From Lepidodermella squamata (lineage: Eukaryota > Gastrotricha): a stretch of 64,000 bases of DNA. Below the pieces are notes generated by a model that did not search any database, had not been told where the DNA came from, and was given only the letters and a program-made list of their open reading frames with translations. This document shows positions 33,043 through 43,700 of the stretch, one piece after another. Position 1 is the first letter of the stretch, and each line of letters starts with the position of its first letter. The stretch spans positions 1-64,000 of the forward strand of contig JBLDXI010000008.1 in assembly GCA_047495785.1 (NCBI GenBank), read 5' to 3'. The position numbers and the translations under genes are program-made.

Positions 33043-33522
33043 CTATTTATTGCTGATAATTATAAGCAGATTATAAGCGGCACAGCACTTGTCAAAGATG
33101 GTTGATGAAGAATTGCCATGCTTTTCACATTCAAGCGGATCAAAAGGCGAGCAGTCAAGGCTTTCATTATCGAGACCATCCAACCGAGTAATCTTGGGTT
33201 TCGACTTTGGATCGCTTAGGAAATACAGCAGAGCTACAAAAAACCAGCCGATGAACAACACCAATGAAGTGAATGATAGAGCAACAGCTAATATGTAGTT
33301 GAAATGCGGTTTGAGCCTCGCCTTATCGCTTCGGCAGGCGTGATACGTGACTGGAACGCAAAACCAGCAGAGAAGAGGCGAGAAAATTGACAAAATTGAT
33401 AGTAGAACAGCCCAGTATTTCAGATTGCTCCGTTTGATCTCCACAGAACTCAGCTCCTCAGCCTCCAATTCGACAATTACATCAGCACTCGAAGTTAAGG
33501 CGATACTTTGAGTTTCAGACAT
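33043..33522 (-). CDS. Small two-pass membrane protein (159 aa), unknown
   Basis: A single exon from ATG 33522. An acidic N-terminal region (~1-30) is followed by two hydrophobic segments (YWAVLLSILSIFSPLLCWFCV at ~36-57 and YILAVALSFTSLVLFIGWFFVALLYF at ~75-100) with a basic loop between, then a Cys-containing tail (C..FDPLEC..H..........CC) with an NSSS glycosylation site. I do not recognise the family. It lies 418 bp upstream of the GABA-B-like gene on the same strand; whether they share a promoter is not visible. Confidence 0.65.
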   Translation of the reverse strand: MSETQSIALTSSADVIVELEAEELSSVEIKRSNLKYWAVLLSILSIFSPLLCWFCVPVTYHACRSDKARLKPHFNYILAVALSFTSLVLFIGWFFVALLYFLSDPKSKPKITRLDGLDNESLDCSPFDPLECEKHGNSSSTIFDKCCAAYNLLIIISNK

Positions 33523-33727
33523 TGAAATAAAAGAATCATTTCTATTGCAGATTATTTCAAAAAAGAGAAGCTGATAATTTCGTTGATTTTGATTGAAAGT
33601 GACATTGGTACTTTTTTAGTGACACGGAATGGCCTAATATATGCGAGGTCAGGACGCGCGCCAATCCTTGCATTGCGCACTTTAATTCGCGCAACTCTTA
33701 TTAGGTCATCGCGCACTTGTAATTAAA

Positions 33728-35184
33728 ATGCTCACGCTTAAAATAGCCGCCTTTATAATTTCTATTGCAACATGCTTTCCCGCATTATTTTACCCGCATT
33801 TCTTAGCTAAGCAACCTGGGCTGCAGAAAATTCGATTAAAGCCGCCCAGCGAAAGTAGGTCGGACCTCATTTTTGACAAAATCTGCCGCCGTTTCACTAA
33901 TGATCATCTCTACCTACGCCACAAGTTGCCGCCTAGCTATTATGCAGTCGATGACCAGTTCATTCTTATCATAACTTTCAACTGGGACAATGCTTACTAC
34001 GTCGCGCCCGTACTACAACAACTATACGCTAAATTCTTCAAAGAAATATATTTTTGCGGAATTTCTAACACAACAGAATTTTTCGACCAATTATCGAAAT
34101 ATTTTGGGCAAGAAATCGCGGCTGATTTCACTGAACGATACATTGATTATGGGCAAAATCGGACTTTCATTGAAAAAGGATTAGGCGAAGGGCGGTTGAA
34201 ATGCGTGAATATGGCCTTGGACAGGACTACTGTGAATCTGCATGCGATAAAAGGAGTTTTCATCATCCAGGACGATGCGTTATTAAATGTGTGGAGAATT
34301 TTCGATAAAAACAGCCAGTTTGATTTCGAAAAAACCTCCGCCTACCCGTGGTTTGTTGTCTATGACGTGTTCACGAAGAAGAGTTGTAGCAGTGCGGAGC
34401 TGCGATTTATCGATTATCCAGTTGAAAACTACGAGTTGCAGCCAGGAAATTGCACATCAACAAACAACTGGTGGAAATTTCCGGACGTTTATCATCACGC
34501 TTCAACCAAGTTCTATCACGTAAGTCATTTTTTTAGTTGAGAAGCCTCTCTGAAATGAAGCGACACTTTTCCGTAGCAACCATTGCTATGGATATGTGAA
34601 AGGGAGTTTTTCTAACTACAGACGCTTTTTCATAGCAACGGTTGCTAAGGAAGGGAAAAAGACGCGTTTTCTTAGCAACGAAGCTTTGGAAACAAATTCA
34701 AACAGTAATTTGAGTCTTTTCTTCATAGGATTTGCGAAATTACAGCAACTTCAACGACCAATACTTAAGGAGAGCAACTGGTGGCGCTAGCCGTGTTTTG
34801 GCTGGTTTCGGCGATTTCGCCTATTTTACAATGAAACATCTTCAATCCTTACTCCCTGCCTTTGATTTATCATTCGAACACCAACTGTACGACGAAATCG
34901 CTTTACCAACCATTCTAAACAGCGTTCTTCCACCTGAGGAGCTCAATTTCATCTCACCCTATGGTTGGCAGTTTGAAAATCGATTTATTAGAAGAAAACT
35001 GCTACCATGGGAAGCGTTTGATTTGGAGAAAATGCTGGTTTTTCATCCTTTTAAAATGTCGAAATTTGTCGATTTCGCTTATCAATTAAATGCTGAATTC
35101 GATGGAAATGGCGTGACAGGAAGGCGGAACGGCTATATCAATGACTTATCACTATACTGTGTTTTAAGTTGGCTCTCAAATTAA
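33728..35184 (+). CDS. Secretory-pathway protein of unknown function (415 aa)
   Basis: Exons 33728-34519 and 34729-35184 join in phase 0 (CAC|gtaagt and cttcatag|GAT). An N-terminal hydrophobic stretch (IAAFIISIATCFPALFY) is a signal peptide or type II anchor. The rest is soluble, aromatic-rich and has several N-glycosylation sequons (NTT, NRT, NCT). A VFIIQDDALLNVW segment near residue 180 recalls the acidic metal-binding motif after a beta strand in GT-A glycosyltransferases, so a Golgi glycosyltransferase-like role is a weak possibility. No family is recognised with confidence. Confidence 0.65.
34573..34681. repeat. TAGCAAC..TTGCTA palindromic motif cluster, intronic
   Basis: Three copies inside a 209 bp intron: TAGCAACCATTGCTATGG, TAGCAACGGTTGCTAAGG and a half copy TTAGCAACG. 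The sequence resembles an RFX X-box (GTTGCC..GGCAAC). Similar copies lie at 41221-41426 and 38242-38257. Confidence 0.55.
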
Positions 35185-36930
35185 CGTGATTTTTTTGCAT
35201 CGATTAATTCATGCTAAATTTACCCGCGGCTCATGAGGTCATAAATAATTGAGCTTGTTCTGACGTCAGCCGCAGCACTGCACCGGCGCCCGAGTTTCAG
35301 ACCTAGAAAATTAGACCGAATAAAGCTTTTTACCTATTATATATTCGTGTAAAAATAGTGGGTGCACGAAAGTTGTGCGTAAATAATTACTATTTTTTCG
35401 CATCATGAATATTCTAGGCCGTTGCGGCACGCAATGCGAAAATGGCCGGGCGCTGCCTGCTGCTGGGCGACACGTCCGCCATTGATATTGCAACTCGCGC
35501 TGCGGTTGGGCTTGCCGCGCGCGCTAGCGCTCATACTGCTAAAGCAATATATATTTTCGCTGAATAGAACGGTTAATAAAAAAAATAAGGCCACCTATAC
35601 ATGCTTGTTCAGCCGAATCGTGCGCAGAGCTGCAGGTGCAAACCGCAAGTAGCGCGATTCTAGATTCTACTTTTTTTGTATGACAGCACTCAAAATTGGG
35701 GCGCGAGTCATCTCTGCCCTTGACACATCGTCTCTTGATTTTTTATTTCCTATTAAAAAAGCATTATTAGGAATCATACTCATTTCTCGACTGAAAATGT
35801 ATATTTTTTTATCCGAGCATTCTACTCTATTTTTTCCTAATTTATGAAAATGCCACTAATATACTTTATCAAATTCAAGGATGATACGAGCAGTTTGGCG
35901 TCTTCATCCTGTATTTTCCATTTAAGACTTCAAATTGTTCCCAATTTTCAGTATTTTTAGGTGGACTTGTGTTCATTTCGCTGAACTAATGGGTCTTACT
36001 GCTCGTCGGACCCAATTTTGGGTTAAATTTGAGGATAAAGCCTTTCGCCTTTCTCTTCCTTTGATCGATATTGATGCACCCAGTGGTCTGACTGGGTCCA
36101 GCTCTCAGGGGGAAAATCTAGCAAAATTTGTAACTTAATTCTTTGCTTAGTGCAAAGTACTCTAACTAGTGAGATTAAAGAAAATAGAGAAAATAGAGAA
36201 AATGAGATAAAGAATAAAGAATCTAGGACAGAAAACCATCGAAACCATATTTTGGTCGACTCGATTAGTGAATTTGTATGTTAAGCTTAGTCAAGCTCGT
36301 GAGCTGAGTAAGGAAAGGTGCTTTCAGCCGGCTTCCAACTATTTACTAAATTTTTCCCATGAAAATAAATGTCCCTCATTTTGGACCGAAAACTAACAAA
36401 ATCACATTGATCGTTTACTATCAAAATGCTGCCGAATTTTCAAAATTCAAATTTTCGAGAAATAGCTGAAGATTACAGTTTTTGTTATTCCACTTGTCCC
36501 CTTCTAACACTTCGATCATTGCTCTCAATAATTTTTAGAAGATTCATGCCGTTCGGGTTGACTATAATTCGAACTGTCCTGTATTATGCCTCAAGCCTTA
36601 GACCTAAGTAAACTGTTTCTCGCGGCAAAAATTACTTAATAATATTTCTTTGCAAAAAAACTGGGGATTATTTGGTTTGGCAAGTAGCGTAATGCAACTG
36701 CATTTTTTGCCCGGACTAGGTCATGATATTCAAACAGACCGTGCAGAGTGTATATTTTACGCAACACTGGCCAATCACGGCTTAAGAATGCTTCTCACCT
36801 GTGTAAATAGCGAAATACAAACTGTTAACCTCAATTTTATTACTTTTTCAGGTAGGATTTTTTACAATGATATACTCAATTATAGCATATTTGTCGATAT
36901 AAGTCTTGGAGGCGAATTCAATTTCGGAGA
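35185..36930. other. Long intergenic region, no gene supported
   Basis: 1.7 kb of AT-rich sequence with only short frames. A GC-rich patch around 35,410-35,660 contains GCGCGC and CCATT motifs. A TTTTTCAG splice-acceptor-like site at about 36,843-36,851 could precede the 5' UTR of the phosphotransferase gene. Confidence 0.5.
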
Positions 36931-38640
36931 ATGGCGCTACTTGCTTTGAATCGCGATCAGCTCGAAACGATTCGCGGCCACAGATATGTTGCCGAAGACC
37001 GCAGTTTCCTCGACAATACAATAATGCCACCCTTCTGGAACTACATTATGAGATTCGTCCCTGAAACGCTGTCATCAAACCTCGTCTCACTAATCGGAGC
37101 TTTATGGGCTATCCTGCCTAGCCTGGCCTTGGTTTGCTACAGCCCTGATGCAAAACAAAGCGAAATACCACCCTGGCTACTCTACCTGAGCGCCTTAGGA
37201 ATTTTTCTATGGCAAACCTTCGACGTAATCGATGGGAAACAAGCGAGAAGAACGAAAACTTCATCGCCACTTGGCGAATTTTTCGACCACGGCTGCGACA
37301 GTCTGTCAGACCCAGCGACAGTCCTAATGTTTTTCGTCGCTCTTAAATTCGGCGAAAATTTGAACCTGCTCTTCATCGCCGGCCTTCTGAGCCCATTCTT
37401 TGAGTACAGCTTCTACTGGCGGGCCCATTACTCGGGCGGGTCTTACGTTTTCGGCCTTTTCGACTGCACCGAGGTTCAAATGGTTTACATCGCCATGATA
37501 TGCCTGCAGGCTTCAACTGGGCAGCTATTTTTCGAGGCGAATTACGTGCTTCAAGCTCTGCCGGTTGTCTTTTACTTTATTTACGCTGCTTACTTCTTCA
37601 TTGATGTTTGGATCGATTCCATCGCACATTTTTGGAAGCATATTACAGGTATGTTGCTATGGGAGCAAAATTTCGTAAACATATCATTAGGGGATAAATT
37701 TGCGTTATCCGTTTTGCGAATTGTGGGGATTGCTTGGGGTAGCCCGTAGCCCAGAATTTTGACCACGAATTGGATATCGCTGTCTACCTCCCTCCCATCC
37801 GGTAGTTTGAAGTAAGGATTGCCACCATGTGGTTTTATAGCTAGAATCTTCCCAGATCTTTGCCGACTGAAGCAGAGATAACAGGCTGAGCTATCGAATA
37901 AAGGAAAGAGCTTCTAAACTGATCCACAGATACGAGATTCAGTAATCAGCAGTGCTGCAACCACAAGGAAAATCACCGAGGGAACGCGAGGATAGCTCAA
38001 ACTTGAATCAGATTGATATTCCTTTCTCGGAAATTACTTCAGAAAATTATGCCATGGCTGGCCCACTTGGAATGTTAAATCACATATTTTTTAGAGACTT
38101 AAGGAAAAACATGTTCTGAATTACCTTTTATCAACTTCATGAGATTTTTCCACTATTTTAGGTCGCGGTGATGAGACATCAGCCCGAGCCGTTAGCGCCA
38201 TGGCTCCAGCTGCTATAACAATCGGCCTAGCCATCTCGGCTCGGTTGCTAGGCAACGGCGTCTACGAAGCATACCCCCTCGCTTTTCTTATCGTCTTCAT
38301 CATGGCGATCGGCAAACTCTCATGCCGCTTAATTGTGGTCAACATGTCAAAATCTCGCCTCACAGCGCCCTTCAACTCAGCCATGCTAGCTTTCGTACCA
38401 TTTTTCATGGCCAACAGCTCGCTGGACATCATTTCACCTCGAACAGCTATCACGCTATCTCTGGCCTTCGTTGTAATAGACTATTTCACCCAATTTGCGA
38501 TAATTTGCTGGCAATTGGCGATATACTTCAACGTCAGCATGTTTACAATGAAGCCGAGAAAATTGCTGAAAGTCGACGATAAAAAAGTTTCGCAGTTGTC
38601 GCATAAACTCAATTATGTCGAAGTTTGCGGTATGCAGTGA
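36931..38640 (+). CDS. Choline/ethanolamine phosphotransferase (CEPT/CHPT family, 398 aa)
   Basis: Exons 36931-37648 and 38162-38640 join in phase 1; 398 residues is the usual family length. The enzyme transfers phosphocholine or phosphoethanolamine from the CDP form to diacylglycerol, the last step of the Kennedy pathway, in ER or Golgi membranes. The full CDP-alcohol phosphatidyltransferase motif is present (DGKQARRTKTSSPLGEFFDH followed by GCDSLSD), with all D, G, A and R positions intact. About eight to ten hydrophobic segments surround it. Substrate choice cannot be read from sequence. No selenocysteine context is seen, so it is not a SELENOI-type protein. AATAAA lies about 90 bp after the stop. 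Confidence 0.92.
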
Positions 38641-38915
38641 TTATTATCAGAAAGACGAAAAACAAGCCCCATTTTTCACTATCGTTTCAATATTGTGATA
38701 ACTTTAGGCTTTATTTTTGGATTTTTAATAAAAAGATGGAGCTTCCGAGATTGCATTCTTCTTGTTGTCAAGATATTGGTTTTTCGATTATTTAGCGCTT
38801 AGTTCGAGTGGGGCAAGCTATTTTTCGCCGCACTTCAAACTATAGTGGCTTCTTTGTTTTTCACTTCCCCTTTTTTCATAAATCTACTGATTTATTCTTC
38901 GTTTTAACCCATTTC

Positions 38916-39146
38916 ATGCGATTATTTTGTAATTTTTTGGTACTATGGCTGCTCCCTGTGGCGATATCGAACGCGCAGCTATTTGAGGCGCCAAATCACG
39001 TTGAAAAATGGACAACTCACGGGTCCCACGTCGAAACGATATGCGACAACGCGTGTCTCGGGATGCTAGCCGCTATCGTTCCAGTTTCGATCATTGTACT
39101 GTCTTTCATGATGATCAAATGCTGCTGCCCTGGTTCTTCATTTTAG
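38916..39146 (+). CDS. Mini membrane protein 1 (76 aa), paralogue of next gene
   Basis: ATG at 38916, chosen because a signal peptide (MRLFCNFLVLWLLPVAISNA) follows. The short ectodomain ends in ETICDNACLGM, then comes one membrane helix (LAAIVPVSIIVLSFMMI) and a cytosolic KCCCPGSSF end. The CCC after the helix is a likely palmitoylation site. The next gene has the same C-terminal block (CDNACxGM..AI.PV.IIVLSF..IKCCCP.xSF). No known family is recognised. AATAAA lies at 39206-39211, 60 bp after the stop. Confidence 0.7.
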   Translation: MRLFCNFLVLWLLPVAISNAQLFEAPNHVEKWTTHGSHVETICDNACLGMLAAIVPVSIIVLSFMMIKCCCPGSSF

Positions 39147-39600
39147 AATTCGATTGGACACAATCGAAAGACAAGAAAATCGACAGTTTTTGAAATTGGG
39201 TAAATAATAAAAGAAAACATGTCTTTGCTACGAGCCCTCTGAGACGATTTTCTACATTTCTGAGGTCAACAATATTCGTAAGAAAATTACAACAATTTCG
39301 AAAAATTCTGCTTCTGAGCTGCAAGAGAGTAGGAAAGACCGAAAAGTGTCAGAACTAGTCATTTTTTTCCATTCCTTTGAGATTTGAGGTTCAATATATA
39401 TCTATACGCCTTTACTAAAATTACATAAAAAAGTTAGTCCTGTCTCTCTCGGGTCCGTATAAATGATAAATATTCATCACGCGTCACATCATATATGTTT
39501 GACATTATAATATTAGGTTTTTGTTATTTCCGGAGCCGGCAAATTGTGATGAAATCACAGAATATGCGGCTCATAGCCTGTATTTCACGTTTTCTTGATC

Positions 39601-39864
39601 ATGACTCCTAATAATGATAAACTCATACTCGTTCTGGCCAACGGATTACTAGCGAGCTCTTCTAGTGATAGCGCTGAGTCTACTTCACGCCAGCAGCCGT
39701 TCGAAATCGCCAATCGAACCGATCGATGGGTTTTCTATACGTTGACAAATCGAGACGCGTGCGACAACGCCTGTATCGGCATGATGATGGCTATCATACC
39801 AGTGGCGATCATCGTACTGTCGTTCATACTCATCAAATGCTGCTGCCCAGCTAACTCGTTCTAA
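39601..39864 (+). CDS. Mini membrane protein 2 (87 aa), paralogue of previous gene
   Basis: The C-terminal 40 residues match the upstream neighbour closely (DACDNACIGMMMAIIPVAII, then VLSF and IKCCCPANSF). The N-terminus differs: ATG 39601 gives a Ser-rich stretch without a clear signal peptide. An upstream ATG near 39563 starts MRLIACISRF, like the paralogue's MRLFCNFL, but hits a stop. The true 5' end may therefore be spliced or frameshifted. A 450 bp tandem duplication is the simplest origin. Confidence 0.6.
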   Translation: MTPNNDKLILVLANGLLASSSSDSAESTSRQQPFEIANRTDRWVFYTLTNRDACDNACIGMMMAIIPVAIIVLSFILIKCCCPANSF

Positions 39865-40134
39865 CGTTGAAACAAGGAACCTAGAACTCAGTCTTTACCA
39901 TGCTATTATCGCTTTATTTATCGATTAAATAATTTGCACAAGGCCATCCTAATGTTCGTTTTGGGTTCAGCATTCAGATAACGAGCACCATTTGCCACAA
40001 ACTCCGTAAGATTGGAGCCAGATTACAGGCAGGCACTTCCTACAACAATCAGAAAAGATGAATTGGGTAAGTTTACAAGTGGCAAAAGGGCTTGGACTAG
40101 CTCAGTTCCCAAGGAATTAAATGAATTAGGAAAC

Positions 40135-40614
40135 CTACTGGTCATCTGAGCAATCGCTTTTCGTTTCGCAAAGAGTAGCTTCGTTCTTAGGCAGTATTGG
40201 CTCTGGATAGATTGGGGAGTTATACGGCCGAGGTTCGATTTTGCCGATATCAAGACATTCCCAATCATCATCATTACCTATACAGCTCCTTCGAAAAATT
40301 GGTCTCGCTGTATACCTTAGCTGGTATGTTATAGGACTTACCATCCCCTAGGACAATGCTTATGCTGATAGCGATAGCTGCCCAGGCAGTAAATCGACCC
40401 AGAGAGTTCGACGTGAATTGGAATTTGGCACCTTCCAACAATGAAACACCTTCGAAGAGTCCACCTTAAGCAAAATTACTAGAATTAGAGGCAACACCGG
40501 CTATATTTTCAGGGCTCACATGTCACTGGAACAAGTTGCTCGGCAGTCATCGTAGTTCATACATTGACAGGCCGTAGTAATCAGAAGCAGAATCACTGCC
40601 ACCTGTTTCAGCAT
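40135..40614 (-). CDS. Small Cys-rich secreted protein (123 aa, 3 exons)
   Basis: Exons 40520-40614, 40342-40464 and 40135-40288 join in phase 2 with GT/AG signals. Residues 1-18 (MLKQVAVILLLITTACQC) form a signal peptide. The mature protein has about nine cysteines, spread as CRATC, RRCFIVGRC, YCLG, HCPRG, SCIG, WECLD and two near the acidic end (LCETKSDCSDDQ). The Pro/Tyr-rich segment between (EPRPYNSPIYPEP) looks extended. I do not recognise the fold. It lies just downstream, in transcription sense, of the lectin mosaic gene. Confidence 0.65.
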
Positions 40615-40794
40615 TTTGCGAGAAAAAATGATAAATTGGTTGAAAAAACGAGTGAACGTAGCTCCAGCTGATTAAAATTCACAAAAAACCAATTCATAGT
40701 ATGCAAGTTTTATTTAAGCGTAAAGCTGGATTAAAACACATCCAGTCGAAGAGTCATGAGCAAAATAATTCTGAGAGTCAAATTGAAACGAAAT

Positions 40795-43700
40795 TTAGAC
40801 GTAAGTCTCGCAGACAACAGCGCTTGGAGCATCTTGAGCCGTAGTGATGCAATCAATGTCGTTGAGGTAGAAATCGGCTGGGTTCGGGCCGAATTTAGAG
40901 TACATACTGTACGCAGCACAAGCTAGCGGGCCGCTTGGTTCGTCCTGCTGGACTCCGTTAACTACAGCGCCACCCCACTGGCGGTTGAAGGCGGTGAATG
41001 ATGAGCCGTCAATCCATTGGTATTGGCTGGTTGCGTACTTGAGTCCAACCCAGGCGGAGGTCGTAACATCGGCATCGTGCAGGGCGAAGCGGACATCGTC
41101 TTGTTCAGCAACGGTTTTGACGGTCGCAAGCTGGCCAATGCGGCCTTGGCCATCACCCTGCTTACAAAGACGATCGGCATCAAAATACCTGCAAATTTTT
41201 GCAAAATTCATCAAATTGCAATGGTTGCTATGGAAATGTATTTATCCAGGCATCTGATAATCCCCTTCTAAAGTCCAAGGCGTTTCCCTAGCGACCGTTG
41301 CTATGGAACCTTTCACGCTGATGCTAATGGCACTAAACTAGAGCTAACTAGTATGTACGCCACCCCTTAGCAACAGTTGCTATGGATGCTAAAATGATGC
41401 TCTGCCCTAGCAACCGATGCTGTAACATTATGGATGGCGATGAAACAAAAAAGTACTTCATGATCTTGTCGCCTAGAGGCCGCTCAATCACGAAAAAGGT
41501 CTTCTTCGCAGTTTCGCACGATTGCTTGGATTTGTATGCAACGTCCAATGGCATTTGTACCAGGCTTTGGCAACCAACCAAGCTCGGACGGCAACTAGCA
41601 GCGCCAGCATTGTTGGTATCAATACACCGAACGTAGCCACGCTTAAAACAAACCATGATTCAAAGTCAGGTGAAAGGTTATTGACATAGCTAACCGGTTT
41701 GAAGCTGTAAGTCTCGCATATAGCCGCATTGCCATCGGAGCTATCATCTGCATAATAATCGGCAATCTGTTGGCCGAAACTATGGTATGGACCGAACGCA
41801 ATGTATGGCTCGTTGGCGTCAGGTTGCTGATCGCCCCAGAATCCTTCCATCGCTTGTAGCCTACTACCATCAGGCCACGAGTAATTCCCATCTGCCAAAC
41901 GAGAACCTCCGGTCCAACCGTAAAAGTTCTCAGCACCAGATGCCGACAACATTCGGCGGAGTCTAATTAGGTCCAGTTGGTCCTTAATCGTCGCTAATTG
42001 GGCACCGGCTTCCAAGCAGGTTGAGACAGCCAAATCGCGGGTAGGCACTAGGGCAAGAATCAACCTGAATTCTTTTCCAGCGGCCAAGCATTGCGCCTCG
42101 GTTAGGAAAAGCTGGTCCTGAGGATTTTGCGTCGAGCCAGCGCAGCCGGTTGAGGCGGCAACACAACTTATAACGCCTTGGTTGTCACATCGCACAAAGC
42201 CGAGTGTTGCTGGGCTAGGTTCCAAGAAGGTTTCGCAGACAGCTGCTGTAACTTGCGCATCGCACGAGTCGTCGTTCAAGTAGTAATCTGATGTGTAGTT
42301 TTTGAACCCATTCTGTTGTTCGTAAACGACGCAGGGCGAGTTATCTAGCAAAACAAATAAACTTACATTTTGGGAATTGGAAATTTCGACCATGACAAAT
42401 TTTGGCTCCATCGGGATCAAGTCAGACCACTGATGATGAGCATACCTGAAGGTTCGTCTGAAGTCTCTGTTCCACCCCACTGGCGAACGTTGTTGTCGAG
42501 CGAAGAATATGGGGTGCCATCGATCCAGCTGTAGCCAGTCGCGACATTGACGCCCAGGCTGTTATCAGGCCCCAGGAGGCCAATCCACGCACGTTGTACG
42601 TTGTTGGTGCGTAATAGATCCCTCACAAATGTCTGCTCGGCGGCCGTTTTCACAGTGGCTAGCTGGCCTTTCACAGAAGCGCACATCCCTTCGGCGTCGA
42701 CAGCTCCTTCGAGGGTTGCCTTTTGCACAAGGAACAGCTGCTTTTCCGCACCCATGCACGACTCGCCAGTTATGAAGGTTCGACCGGCTGGAACTTGCTT
42801 CTCATTCTCGGGCTTGCAGCCTGGCGAGTCAAACGTAAAGTTATGGCATGTATCTTTCGAATTTTCCTACCGTCACTGGCTCGCTTGCACGAAAACGACC
42901 CTCCAGCTTGGCATCTCACGTAGCCAGACTTCGAAAATTCGAATTTCAGTGCAAACTTAACAAAATGTTCACAAAACTTACGTAAGTCATGCAATCTTCG
43001 TAGTTTTTCGCGAAATACGGAGATTGGTCGAATATTTTCGTAAAATCCTGAAATTGGTACATTCAAATTTCCTGGTAAGATTTTGGACGTAATAACCGTT
43101 TGAGCGGGTTCGCAAGCCTCATCCTGAGGAATGCACGTGTAGACCGACGGCGTCATTGAGTGGCACGCTTTCACACCCTGTTTCGATCACAACTTGTTAC
43201 CATTACTAACACACACCCAAAGGAAACTCACAGACAAAAGGCATTTTGCATACGAGGTGAACGTTTGAGCGCTCGGACTCTGCGATAAAGGTATTCAAGA
43301 AATCATCCGATTCACGGGAAAATATGTTACCGTGTTTGCTGGGCATCCATCAGAGGCCAACTGGCACGAGTGGAACATGTTATAAGCATCAAAGCATCTT
43401 TTGAAGGAATCCTAAGAATAAGGCATATCAAAATCAAACGGAAACATTTCAGGATAGCCAACCTGTTTACAGTATTTTCGAGCCGTTGCGTAGTTGCTGC
43501 CGAAAGATCTGCTCGAGGAGAATGTACCCAGCTGTTGAGCTTAGTAGTTAGACCTGAGCTATAATTTAGGCTGAATCGAACTTACCTCGACTTGGGAAGG
43601 TAGGCATTCGAACTCGGCTCCACTGACTTGATAGAGATCACCTACATCTTGGTAGCAGCATTTGGCACCCGCATTTTCGCAGACAGAATGGTCGTTCAAA

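Noticed and set aside
33089-33298. Plus-strand frame over the small membrane protein gene
   Set aside because: Shadow of the minus-strand gene, which has two membrane helices and an acidic start.
35403-35652. GC-rich open frames on both strands
   Set aside because: Short, overlapping and without domain content or splice continuity; the base composition alone explains the open frames.
41488-41690. Membrane anchor at the end of lectin domain 2
   Set aside because: A phase-0 intron and the Cys module in the alternative frame explain the sequence better.
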